The notes under the pieces: model-generated
Seen by the model: only the letters and a program-made list of their open reading frames with translations
The model's database searches: none
What the model was told of the DNA's origin: nothing
Part shown: piece after piece, positions 48,374 to 61,069 of the stretch
Position numbering within the stretch: the stretch's first letter is position 1
Layout of the letters: every line of letters starts with the position of its first letter
Position numbers and translations under genes: made by a program
Source of the DNA: Pseudoxanthomonas sp.
GTDB lineage: Bacteria > Pseudomonadota > Gammaproteobacteria > Xanthomonadales > Xanthomonadaceae
Direction: 5' to 3'
Assembly: GCA_017745195.1 (NCBI GenBank)
Contig: JAGHZW010000191.1
Span: 1-61,069 of the forward strand
Length of the DNA: 61,069 nt

Positions 48374-48651
48374 GACTTCTCCGACACCGCGCCGGTGCGT
48401 TGGCCGATAGGCAACCGCCAAGGAATGCTTGACGCTTCGCCAGCCAGCACCGCGCGCGCCGGCTACTGCAGCCCAGGCCAACCCCTCCCGCGCGGTGCTG
48501 GTCTCTCGCCTTGGCGCGGGGCGGCGGGCGGCGGAAATCTGCTCCGCAATCCCGAAAAACAAGCCGAAATCCCCGAGAGTTTCTGCATAGCAGTTTTCCC
48601 GTTTGCGGAGCGGGGAATGGGCTAAGTTACTGACGCCTCGCGTGTATTTCC
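48374..48651. other. Non-coding right end of the prophage with arm-type repeats
   Basis: No convincing gene. GCTCCGCAAT at 48541-48550 and its inverted near-copy TTTGCGGAGC at 48602-48611 match the two repeats beside attL. The AT-richer stretch 48550-48600 between them may be a bend or IHF-like site. A 76-codon frame at 48395-48625 is rejected as chance. Confidence 0.6.
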
Positions 48652-48701
48652 CGGACTTTTAATCCGCTGGTCGATGGTTCGAATCCATCACGGCCCACCA
48701 T
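48652..48701. repeat. attR: second 50-bp core repeat
   Basis: Identical to 5683-5732. It is a tRNA-Lys 3' fragment without a 5' half and is not a tRNA gene. It ends the prophage; host sequence resumes after it. Excision would rejoin queC-tRNA-Lys to the hydrolase gene region. Confidence 0.95.
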
Positions 48702-48842
48702 ATTCGAAGCCAGCCGGCTTCTACCCGGAATTCGTCCGGATCCGCTTCCTGTCTCTGATGTCTTTGTCGACACCCGGCCAGCGGGTGTTGTGCGACATGC
48801 GTGTCCGGCATGTCCATCGGACGGGTCCGTGGCCAGGGCCGC

Positions 48843-49997
48843 TCATCGTGCGGGCGCCGCCACCCCGGTCGTTGTGCCGCTACCGGCTCCAAGCGCCGCG
48901 CGGCCGATCTTCGCCACGAATTCGTCCAGGTCGGTGCCATCGGTATTGGCCAGGATCACCACGGTCAGGTCGCGGTCGAGGAAGCGGTACAGCTGCGCCT
49001 GCGCACCCATGATCCGGCCCGGGCGCTTGGCCACGCGTAGCCTGCCGTCGCCGACCTTCGTTTCGTAGACCCACAGGCCGTAGCCGTAGTCATCCAGGCC
49101 CGGTGCGAGCATCCGCGCAAGGCTGTCGCGGTCGACCAGGCGTGCGCCGAACAGCGCGTCGGCGAAGGCCAGCACGTCGTCCACCGTCGAGTACATCGCG
49201 CCGGCCGGGCCCCAGTTCTCCGGATACACCGGCAGGTCATTGGACAGCGCCTTGAGGTCTTCGCGATACGAGTAGGTCGAGGCGAGCCGTTCGACGATCC
49301 CGGCGTGATGCAGCAGGCCGGTGTCGGCTAGCCGTAGCGGCAGCAGGATCCGCTCGCTCAGCGCCTGGCCGAAGTCCTGCCCAGTGAGGTGCTCGACGAT
49401 CCGGCCCAGCAGCAGGTAGTCGCCGTTGTCGTAGTCGAAGCTCGTGCCCGGTGGGTGCACCCGCGGTCCGTTGCAGAAGTCGCGCGCCAGCTGTGCGGCG
49501 GTGTGCGGCAGCTGGTAGCTGGGCATGCCCTCGGCCAAGGCCTGTTCGAGGCTGGCCACCTGGTCGAAGTTGCGCAGGCCGGACGTGTGGTTGAGCAGCT
49601 GGTGCACGGTGACGTCGCGCGTGCCGGCGCCGGTGCATTCGGGCAGGTAGGTCGTGATCGGTGCCTGCAGGTCGAGCCGGCCCTGTTCGTGCAGCTGCAG
49701 CACCAGCGCGGCGGTGAACAGCTTGCTGATGGACGCGATCCAGTAGCGGGTGTCGGGCGTGTTGGCCACGCCGTGGGTGAGATCGGCCATGCCGAAGCTG
49801 CGCAGGTAGCGTCGCTGCCCGTCCTGCCGGACCAGCACTGTGCCGCTGAAGCCATGGTCCTTCGCGTAGCTGGCGATGAAGTCATCCAGCGGGGCGGCGG
49901 CTTCCTGCGCGACCGCGAGCGGCGGCAGCGTCACCAGGGCGACCAGCAGGGCGCACCCCCAGCGTCGGCAGGACGTGGCGGGAAAACAGGGACGCAT
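48843..49997 (-). CDS. Serine hydrolase of the beta-lactamase (class C/PBP4-like) fold
   Basis: 384 aa from ATG 49997, with GGAGG before it. A signal peptide ends near LAVA|QEAA. The SxxK motif is Ser89-Ile-Ser-Lys92; the second motif Y-x-N is Tyr189-Asp-Asn191 in FDYDNGDY. VHQLLNHTSGL and FGQALSERILLPLRLADTGL are typical of this family, which includes esterases, D-peptidases and AmpC relatives. Periplasmic location is likely; the substrate is unknown. It is the first host gene beyond the prophage. Confidence 0.88.
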   Translation of the reverse strand: MRPCFPATSCRRWGCALLVALVTLPPLAVAQEAAAPLDDFIASYAKDHGFSGTVLVRQDGQRRYLRSFGMADLTHGVANTPDTRYWIASISKLFTAALVLQLHEQGRLDLQAPITTYLPECTGAGTRDVTVHQLLNHTSGLRNFDQVASLEQALAEGMPSYQLPHTAAQLARDFCNGPRVHPPGTSFDYDNGDYLLLGRIVEHLTGQDFGQALSERILLPLRLADTGLLHHAGIVERLASTYSYREDLKALSNDLPVYPENWGPAGAMYSTVDDVLAFADALFGARLVDRDSLARMLAPGLDDYGYGLWVYETKVGDGRLRVAKRPGRIMGAQAQLYRFLDRDLTVVILANTDGTDLDEFVAKIGRAALGAGSGTTTGVAAPAR

Positions 49998-50388
49998 GCT
50001 GCACCTCCACAGGCCCGGCCCGGATTGGACCGGCGGAGTATCGGCAGCGGCAGCCGGCGGGAGCAACGGCGGTGCGACGGAACGGGAACCGGAGCGACGG
50101 AACGGGAAATCCGCGGCCCGGGCTGGCCTCGACCATGTGCGGCCGCTGCCGTCTGCTGCACGGGACGGCATCGCCTGCAGCGTACCGGCGCGGGCCGAAT
50201 GGGGGCCGCAGCCGGTCGGGCGCGGGGGCACGAGCCGTAAAGGGGCGGTCGACACTGAACGCGTCAGGGCACCCGGCCGGGCCCGCGGTTGAAGCAGGGC
50301 GTGCCCGGGCGCATATTCGGATGGCCCTTTCGCCCGCACCGGGCATGTCCCAGCTGCTGCGACCGTGCCGGTGCAGGCTGCGGACTCC
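49998..50388. other. Intergenic region between divergent hydrolase and lhr genes
   Basis: About 390 bases, very GC-rich. It must contain both promoters, but none is clear by eye. A 15-bp direct repeat GCGACGGAACGGGAA occurs at 50074-50088 and 50094-50108 (period 20). Spacing of two helical turns could suit a regulator site; this is only a possibility. Confidence 0.4.
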
Positions 50389-54978
<4,590 letters not shown>

Positions 54979-55456
54979 GTGCCGGCCCCGTCGGCTGCGA
55001 CCCGGGAGGGGTGGTAGCCGGCGAAACCATCCCGGTACAACCGCGCCAGCCAGGCCGCTTTCGCCGGCAGTGGCCGGCCGGGCATGGCCGTGTCACGGGG
55101 GCGTGATAGTTTTGCGATGCATTTCGCGGTTAGTGGAATAGCGGGGGTCATTTTCGCCCGCGCCGCTCCAGGGGGAACCATGGGACAGCAGCATCGCACC
55201 GGCCGGCGCGCAGCGCCGTGCCCGGTGACCGGGGATTGCGCGGAAGCATTGGACATCCGAACTGCCTGGCCGGCCACCGGCCGGGTAGGTGCCGTGTCGT
55301 CCGCCGGGGAGGCGGGGGGCACGGCATTGCCGTGGCCGGATCCGGCCGACGGCGCCCGCAGCTGCTGATTCCATCCCCCCCACCGTTGTGCCGAACGGCC
55401 CGGATCGGCCGTGCCGCCAGTGCGCCCCGCGCGCCTGGCCTACAAGGACTGATGTC
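54979..55456. other. Intergenic region upstream of the adhesin
   Basis: 478 bases. A 62-codon ATG frame (55181-55368) shows no known features and has no support. AT-rich patches at 55106-55150 may hold the adhesin promoter. No riboswitch or terminator was recognised. Confidence 0.4.
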
Positions 55457-58400
55457 ATGAACAGCACCGGCCATTCCAGGACGACCCGCAACGGCAACCG
55501 CAGCGCGGACATCGCGCAGACGCTCAAGCCGAACCGGCTGGCAATGGCGCTGATGGCGACCTGGGGCGCGCTGCCGGCCTCGGCGATGGCCAACGACATC
55601 ACCCTGCACCAGCGCCCCGGCGGCGGCAACGACACGGCCACCACGATCACCCCGCGCGCCGGCAACCCCAACGTCACCGACATCAAGACCACGACGGTGC
55701 GCGGCAACACCGGCTTCAACTCGTTCGGCAACTTCACCGTCGACACGGGCAACACGGTCAACCTGTACGTGCCCACCGGCGCCAGCAACCTGGTCAACCT
55801 GGTCAACCTGAGCGCGCCGACGATCAACGGCACGCTCAACGGCCTGCTCGAATCGTCCGGCAGGATCGGCGGCAACATCTTCTTCGCCAGTTCGCACGGC
55901 TTCGTCGTGGGCAGCACCGGCGTGATCAACGTCGGCAGCCTGCTGGTGACCACGCCCAGCGCCGGCAAGATGGATGAGCTGCTGGATTTCGCCCGCGGCT
56001 CCGGTGCCGCGGGCAGCGACCAGCTCGTGCTCGACCTGCTGGCCGGCAAGTACGACGGCGGCGACGGGCAGTTGAAGATCGACGGCCTGGTCGACAGCGC
56101 CGGCCGGGTCGACCTGTTCGCGGCCTCGGCCGTGGTCGCCGGCCAGGTCAATGCCGGAAGCCGCGTGTTCGACGCGGTGGTCAACAACGACGGCTCGCTC
56201 AACGTGAGCGCAGCGGTACGCAAGGACGGTGCCGTCCAGATCGTGGGCGATACCACGGTCGAGGTCAGCGGCGCGCTGCGCGCGATGATGGAAGACCAGT
56301 CCGGCGCGGTGGTGCAGGTCGCCGCGGGCAAGTCGATCGAACTCAAGGGCAATGCCGTGGTCGACGCGCGCGGCGGCGCCGGCCTGGATGGCGGCGACGT
56401 GACCCTGGAGGCGCCGTCGATCCGGCTTTCGGACAACGCGCAGGTGCTGACCCGCGCCAGCGGCGCCGGCAGCGCCGGCGACATCACCCTCAACGCCTAC
56501 AGCGACGTGAGCTGCAGTTTCTGCGTCGATGAAGCCGATGCCGCCGGGGCCGCCCAAGGCGCCACCAGCATCGAGGACCTGGCCGACAAGCTGTCCACCC
56601 AGGCCAGTCCGCTGCTGCAGGCCAAGCTGGGCAAGGCCGAAGTGGTGATCGCCGAGAACGCGCGGCTGGACGCCGGCCACGACACCGACGGCACGCGGGC
56701 CGGCGACGTGAGCGTGCAGGCCTTCGGCTTCGACCGGCAGATGGCCGGCTATGCGGAGGCCACCGCCGATGTCGACGTGGCCGGCACCATCATCGGTCGC
56801 GACATCGGGCTGCGCGCGTCCAGCAATGCGCTGGTCTCGGCGAGCATCCTCGGCAACCTGCTCAATACCGGCGACCTGGCGTCGGACGTGTCCAACCTGG
56901 TCGGCAACCTCGGCGAGGAGGCGGCCTGGGCGCAGATCTTCTCGACCCTGCAGGAGTCGGTGGACTACCAGCGGGTCAGCGATCTCGGCCTGCTCGGCCT
57001 CGACCCGGCCAACTACAGCGAACTGACCGTACTGCTGCCATACCTGTCGGTGCTGATCGGCCGTGCCGAATCCGATGTCACCATCCGTTCGACCGCGCTG
57101 CTCGATGCCTCGCGTAACCTCGACCTGCAGGCCGACACCACCCGCACGGTGCAGGCGTCCACCTTCTCGTTGCCGATCGTCAACAAGAAGATGCCGTTCA
57201 ACTTCGGCCTGGCCTACGGCCGGATCGACGGCCACAGCAAGGTCGACGTGCAGGCCGGCGCGCAGCTGGATGCCGGCGCCGACCTCGACGTCAAGGCGCT
57301 GAGCAACGACACGCTCGAGGTGACCGCCACGTCGGTCAACAACCACGACGCGAACGGCAACACGGCCACGACCATGGGCCTGGCCTTCAGCATGGCCCAC
57401 AGCGACATCAGCACCGAGGCCACGATCCACGATGGCGCGCTGCTCGACGTCGATGGCGACGTCGCGGTGACCGCGCTGACCGAGCAGGACCTGTCCAACA
57501 GTGCCGAATTCAAGGCGATCGGCGATGGCGCCACCGGCGGCCCGGCGATCGCGTTGACCCTGTTCAACAGCAAGACCCGCGCGGTCTTCGACGCCGACCT
57601 CTCCGGCGCGGCCGACCTCGACGTGTCGGCCAGCAACCTGGTCCACGGCCAGAGCAACAGCGCCTCGGTGCAGGTCGGCAAGAACGCGCTCGATCACCTG
57701 AAGAAGCAGGTGATGAACAGCCAGCAGATCAAGGGCGTCACCGACGCGATCGCCAACAAGGTCAAGTCGCTGTTCGGCATGAAGCCCAGCGCGGACGAGA
57801 AGACCCCGACCGACAGCAAGTTCCGGCTCGCCTCCGCGCTGGCGATCGGCATCTCCGACCACCAGGCCGAGGCGGTGGTCGGCAGCGGCACGACCGCTCC
57901 GGCCATCGACATCGCCGGCAACCTGGGCGTGACCGCCCTGCAGCGCCAGGAGTCGATGCACAACAGCGCCGACAGCACGGTCAATGCCGACGCGGAGAAG
58001 GAAGACGGCTCCAAGGTTTCGATCAGCGTCGCCGCCGCCTACGACCAGATCAACCAGCAGACCCGCGCCCTGGTCGGCGATGGCAGCAGCCTGACCGCCG
58101 CGCGCATTGGCGTCGGCGCGCGCAACGAACAGTTGCTCGACCTCGGCGGGATCGACCGCTGGAGCTCGATGTCCGACATCTTCGGCAACCTGAAGACCAT
58201 TGCCACCGGCCTGCCCGAGATCCCCGGGACCCTGTCCACCTCTTACGCGAACTCGACCAGCGAGAGCCAGGACTTCGGCCTGGCCGGTTCCTTCGCGGTC
58301 AGTTACCACGCGCTCGACGCGACCGCCTGGGTCGGCGACGGCGTCAGCCTGACCGCCACCGCGGACGACGGCGGCGCCTGGAGCAGCAAGCCGCTGCTCG

Positions 58401-61069
58401 GCCTGACGCCCTTCTACGACGACCAGGGCCAGCCCGACGAAGACCGCGAGGAACTGCGCAACCTGCAGTGGGACTGGGACGCGCCGCTGGCAGTACAGGC
58501 CGACACCGTGGTCGAGCAGCTGTCGATCGCCGGCAACCTGTGGTGGACGCTGTTCAACGTCGGCGCCGATGGCGACGACGGCAAGGCGGTCGGTGGCGGC
58601 GTCAACGTGCAGGTGGCGACCAACCGCAGCATCGCCGGCATCGGTGCCGACGGCACCGTGGAAGCGGAGAAGGTCGACGTCTCCGCGCACCAGGACGAAC
58701 TGGTCATCGGCATCAGCCCGTCGGCCGGCAAGGGCACCAGCGCGGCCGGCAACGGCGCGGTGGTGGTCGGCGTGGTCGACGCGGACGTCAACGCCTCGAT
58801 CAACCAGAGCACCGTGGTCGACGCCGGCCAGGTCGGCGTCTCGGCCACGCACGACATCGGCCTGTGGAGCGCCGCCGGCGCGCTGGCGGTCTCGCAGGAG
58901 ACCAGCATCGGCATCGGCGCGGCGGTCAACGTGCTGACCAGCGACGTACAGGCGCTGGTCGGCGACAACAACGCCACCGACAGCGATGGCGACAACCGCT
59001 GGCGCCCCGCGGCGCTCGGCGCCGGTGCCGCCGGCGGCGGCAACGCCAACTGGAACGTCGACGAAATGCTGGTCGATGCGAAGAGCAGCGGCCAGAGCGG
59101 CGCGTTCGGCGTCGCCGGTGCGCTGGCGCGCAGCGAACAGGAACAGCAGGCCCAGGACCAGGCCACCGCGCAGGACGGCGGCGGCGACAAGGGCGCCACC
59201 GACCTGCTCAGCGGCGAAGGCGCGCTGCTGCTGGCCAAGTTCGCCCTGGGCCAGGCCGGGTTCTACGACGGCCTGGCCACCGCGATCGACTACGGCAGCA
59301 AGATCAAGGATGCGCTGACCGAGACCCCCGACAAGGCCGCCGGCCAGCTGGAAGGCGGCAAGGCCGCGCAGAAGCCCGAGAACCAGATCGCCGGCGCAGG
59401 CTCGGCCTCGATCAACGTGTCCGGCCAGAACACCCGCGCCACCGTCAGCGGCATCACGATCGATCCGCGCGGCACCGGCGTGGGCAGCGACGTCACCGTG
59501 CTCGCGCTCAACCAGACCAACCAGTTCAGCGGCGCCGGCGCCGGCGCGCTGACCCTGGCCTCCGGACCGAAGTCCGACCGCAGCTCGGCGGTGGCCGGGG
59601 CGATCGCCTACAACCACCTGTTCAACGAGACCGAAGCGCTTGTCGACGGCGTCACCTTCAACGACAGCGATGCGCTCACCGTGCAGGCGGCCAGCGCCGG
59701 CGACCAGATCGCGCTGGGCCTGGGCCTGGCCGTGTCCACCGGCGGCACCAACAACACCGCGGTTGGCTTCTCCGCCTCCGGCGGCGCGATCACCAACACC
59801 ACCCGCGCGGCCGTGGTCGACAGCGAGGTCAACTCGCGCGCCGACGCCGGCAGCACCCAGTCGGTCGAGGTCTCGGCCTATGACCGTGCGCGCGTGCTGC
59901 TCGGCGGCGGCGCGTTCGCCGGCACCTCCGGCGGCGGCACCAGCGCCGGCGGCTCGCTGGTCATCGGCTATCTCGGCAACCATCTGCAGGCCGAATGGCT
60001 GGGTAGCCAGGCGCATGGTTTCGACCAGTTCGGCGTCGGCGCGTTCAGCGCCACCCGCGTGCTTGCCGGCGCGATCGCCGGCGCGGTGTCGGTCGGCAGC
60101 GACAGCACCGCCGGCGCCGGTTCGATGTTCGTGCTGATCGTCGACAACGAAGTGACCGCCAAGGTCGACAGGAGCACCGACACCGACCACTCGGTGCTGG
60201 ACGGCGGCAACGCCGAAGTGCTGGCCAGGAGCGTCAGCGGCATGGGCGCGCTGGACGCCCAGTTCGACAGCGCTTCCACCACCGCGCTGTCCAGCAGCGG
60301 CCTGGACCTGGACGGCAGCAGCACGGTCGCCGGCATCGAGGTCGAGCAGTCCACCGACGACAGCCTGTTCGGCGGAGCGGACGACACCAGCACCAACCAC
60401 AGCCTGTTCGACGGCGTGCCCGCGGGCGAGGCGATCCTCGGCATCGCCGGCAGCCTGTCGCTGTCCAACGGCAAGGCCGTGGGCGTGTCGGCCGGCGGCA
60501 TCTACACCGGCAGCGACTACGCCGCGTCGGTCGCCAATACCGATGTCACCCTCGGCGGCGACCTCGACGTGCACGCGCTCAACAGCACCGAGGCGCTGGC
60601 CGCCGCGGTGTCCGGCGCGCTCGGCAACGGCGATTCGGCGACCTCCGGCTCGATCACCGCGATCGTCGCCCGCGGCACGGTCACCTCGACCGTGGACATG
60701 ACCGGCCGCGCGCAACTCGAGGCCGAAGATCTGCGCGTCACCGCCACCAAGGGCGGCGGCGCCTATTCGCTGGCCGGCAACATCACCGGCAGCGCCGGCT
60801 CGCGTTCGATGGGTGGCGCCTTCAGCGTCAACGACCTCGAGCAGGGCACCCGCGCCGAGATCAAGGGCGGCAGCTACGACCTGTCCGGCGATGCCAGCAT
60901 CGGCGCCGCGCAGCAGAGCCACGTCATCACCGCGGCGCTGTCCGGCAGCGTGTCGCTGAGCAGCCTGGCGATCGGCGGCGCCGGCACCTTCAACCGCGTC
61001 GCCGACACCACCACCGCCGCGCTGAGCGGCGCCACCCTGGACGCGCGCGGCACCTGGATCGCCACGCTC
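55457..61069 (+). CDS. Giant filamentous adhesin, LktA/haemagglutinin type (5' part)
   Basis: The frame is open for 1,871 codons from ATG 55457 to the window end. An extended signal region MNSTGHSRTTRNGNRSADIA ... WGALPASAMA precedes the mature NDITLHQRPG. ITPRAGNPNVTDIKTTTVRG, then NTGFNSFGNFTVDTGNTVNL and GGNIFFASSHGFVVGSTGVI form the TPS haemagglutination domain as in LktA-family filamentous adhesins. Long Ala/Gly/Asp/Val beta-helical repeats follow. It is likely exported by a TpsB partner, not seen here. The antisense strand also has a 1,924-codon open frame, a GC-skew artefact. Confidence 0.88.
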   Translation, partial: MNSTGHSRTTRNGNRSADIAQTLKPNRLAMALMATWGALPASAMANDITLHQRPGGGNDTATTITPRAGNPNVTDIKTTTVRGNTGFNSFGNFTVDTGNTVNLYVPTGASNLVNLVNLSAPTINGTLNGLLESSGRIGGNIFFASSHGFVVGSTGVINVGSLLVTTPSAGKMDELLDFARGSGAAGSDQLVLDLLAGKYDGGDGQLKIDGLVDSAGRVDLFAASAVVAGQVNAGSRVFDAVVNNDGSLNVSAAVRKDGAVQIVGDTTVEVSGALRAMMEDQSGAVVQVAAGKSIELKGNAVVDARGGAGLDGGDVTLEAPSIRLSDNAQVLTRASGAGSAGDITLNAYSDVSCSFCVDEADAAGAAQGATSIEDLADKLSTQASPLLQAKLGKAEVVIAENARLDAGHDTDGTRAGDVSVQAFGFDRQMAGYAEATADVDVAGTIIGRDIGLRASSNALVSASILGNLLNTGDLASDVSNLVGNLGEEAAWAQIFSTLQESVDYQRVSDLGLLGLDPANYSELTVLLPYLSVLIGRAESDVTIRSTALLDASRNLDLQADTTRTVQASTFSLPIVNKKMPFNFGLAYGRIDGHSKVDVQAGAQLDAGADLDVKALSNDTLEVTATSVNNHDANGNTATTMGLAFSMAHSDISTEATIHDGALLDVDGDVAVTALTEQDLSNSAEFKAIGDGATGGPAIALTLFNSKTRAVFDADLSGAADLDVSASNLVHGQSNSASVQVGKNALDHLKKQVMNSQQIKGVTDAIANKVKSLFGMKPSADEKTPTDSKFRLASALAIGISDHQAEAVVGSGTTAPAIDIAGNLGVTALQRQESMHNSADSTVNADAEKEDGSKVSISVAAAYDQINQQTRALVGDGSSLTAARIGVGARNEQLLDLGGIDRWSSMSDIFGNLKTIATGLPEIPGTLSTSYANSTSESQDFGLAGSFAVSYHALDATAWVGDGVSLTATADDGGAWSSKPLLGLTPFYDDQGQPDEDREELRNLQWDWDAPLAVQADTVVEQLSIAGNLWWTLFNVGADGDDGKAVGGGVNVQVATNRSIAGIGADGTVEAEKVDVSAHQDELVIGISPSAGKGTSAAGNGAVVVGVVDADVNASINQSTVVDAGQVGVSATHDIGLWSAAGALAVSQETSIGIGAAVNVLTSDVQALVGDNNATDSDGDNRWRPAALGAGAAGGGNANWNVDEMLVDAKSSGQSGAFGVAGALARSEQEQQAQDQATAQDGGGDKGATDLLSGEGALLLAKFALGQAGFYDGLATAIDYGSKIKDALTETPDKAAGQLEGGKAAQKPENQIAGAGSASINVSGQNTRATVSGITIDPRGTGVGSDVTVLALNQTNQFSGAGAGALTLASGPKSDRSSAVAGAIAYNHLFNETEALVDGVTFNDSDALTVQAASAGDQIALGLGLAVSTGGTNNTAVGFSASGGAITNTTRAAVVDSEVNSRADAGSTQSVEVSAYDRARVLLGGGAFAGTSGGGTSAGGSLVIGYLGNHLQAEWLGSQAHGFDQFGVGAFSATRVLAGAIAGAVSVGSDSTAGAGSMFVLIVDNEVTAKVDRSTDTDHSVLDGGNAEVLARSVSGMGALDAQFDSASTTALSSSGLDLDGSSTVAGIEVEQSTDDSLFGGADDTSTNHSLFDGVPAGEAILGIAGSLSLSNGKAVGVSAGGIYTGSDYAASVANTDVTLGGDLDVHALNSTEALAAAVSGALGNGDSATSGSITAIVARGTVTSTVDMTGRAQLEAEDLRVTATKGGGAYSLAGNITGSAGSRSMGGAFSVNDLEQGTRAEIKGGSYDLSGDASIGAAQQSHVITAALSGSVSLSSLAIGGAGTFNRVADTTTAALSGATLDARGTWIATL

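Larger units (their letters stand above)
5683..48701. mobile_element. Integrated siphovirus-type prophage, about 43 kb
   Basis: The element runs between two perfect 50-bp copies of the tRNA-Lys 3' end. It contains one gene for each expected step: integrase next to attL, repressor/Cro switch, replication and recombination genes, lysis cassette, both terminase subunits, portal, scaffold, coat, connectors, lambda-like tail, fibre and tail tip. No frame-broken essential gene was seen, so it may be inducible. Leftward early genes (5792-17926), the lysogeny module (18072-19378) and rightward early and late genes (19459-48373) follow a lambdoid plan. Confidence 0.95.

Noticed and set aside
48395-48625. 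76-codon ORF at the right prophage end
   Set aside because: No family, no RBS, biased composition, and it runs through the arm-type repeats, so a non-coding role fits better.
48652-48700. Second tRNA-Lys gene
   Set aside because: Only the 3' half of the tRNA is present; there is no acceptor 5' strand or D-arm. It is attR.
55181-55368. 62-codon ORF upstream of the adhesin
   Set aside because: No RBS or recognisable feature; it lies in a GC-rich spacer and is probably chance.
55148-60922. 1,924-codon minus-strand open frame opposite the adhesin
   Set aside because: Its translation is Arg/Gly/Ala/Val/His low-complexity without domains, while the plus strand shows a signal peptide and a TPS domain. 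Long antisense frames are common in GC-rich genes.

Overview
The window is high-GC DNA from a gammaproteobacterium, most likely a member of the Xanthomonadaceae/Lysobacteraceae (Lysobacter, Luteimonas, Stenotrophomonas or a relative). This is inferred from the block tolA-tolB-pal-cpoB-queE-queC-tRNA-Lys, from base composition, and from the type of prophage; no database search was possible. It falls into three parts.

(1) Left host segment, about 1-5731. It holds the end of a tol-pal envelope operon (tolR remnant, tolA, tolB, pal, cpoB), two queuosine genes (queE, queC) and a tRNA-Lys(UUU). The first ~58 bases look chimeric: an antisense ybgC fragment abuts the last third of tolR, so this end is probably an assembly or amplification artefact.

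(2) A prophage of about 43 kb, 5683-48701, integrated in the 3' half of tRNA-Lys and bounded by a 50-bp perfect repeat (attL/attR). It looks complete. A leftward early operon carries integrase, a DUF4224 protein, Lar-like zinc proteins, a DEAH helicase, HNH proteins and a recombination set (Cas4-like nuclease, DUF669 protein, Sak4-like ATPase) plus many small genes. An immunity region follows: a LexA-type CI repressor, a lysogeny-linked lipoprotein, a YdaS/Cro-like protein, and PL and PR candidates with shared GTAAG/CTTAC operator halves. The rightward arm then carries a primase-helicase fusion, an iteron-rich origin candidate, a VRR-NUC nuclease, a dNTP diphosphohydrolase-like protein, a metallophosphoesterase, an HNH protein, a lysis cassette (holin, SAR-type lysozyme, Rz/Rz1), terminase, DUF4055 portal, Mu-F-like head protein, scaffold, P22-type coat, connector genes, and a lambda-type siphovirus tail. 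The tail includes a GGGAAAC programmed -1 frameshift, a tape measure, a beta-helix fibre, an NlpC/P60 protein and a TipJ/J protein.

(3) Right host segment, 48702-61069. It holds a serine beta-lactamase-fold hydrolase, a full-length Lhr-type helicase, and the first 1,871 codons of a giant filamentous adhesin of the LktA/haemagglutinin type that runs off the window.

The most unusual items are: a tRNA-like cloverleaf with a long variable arm, sitting in a self-contained promoter-to-terminator unit between head genes; the iteron/hairpin cluster at 22403-22561; a 43-bp dispersed promoter-like repeat; and the tail-chaperone frameshift site.
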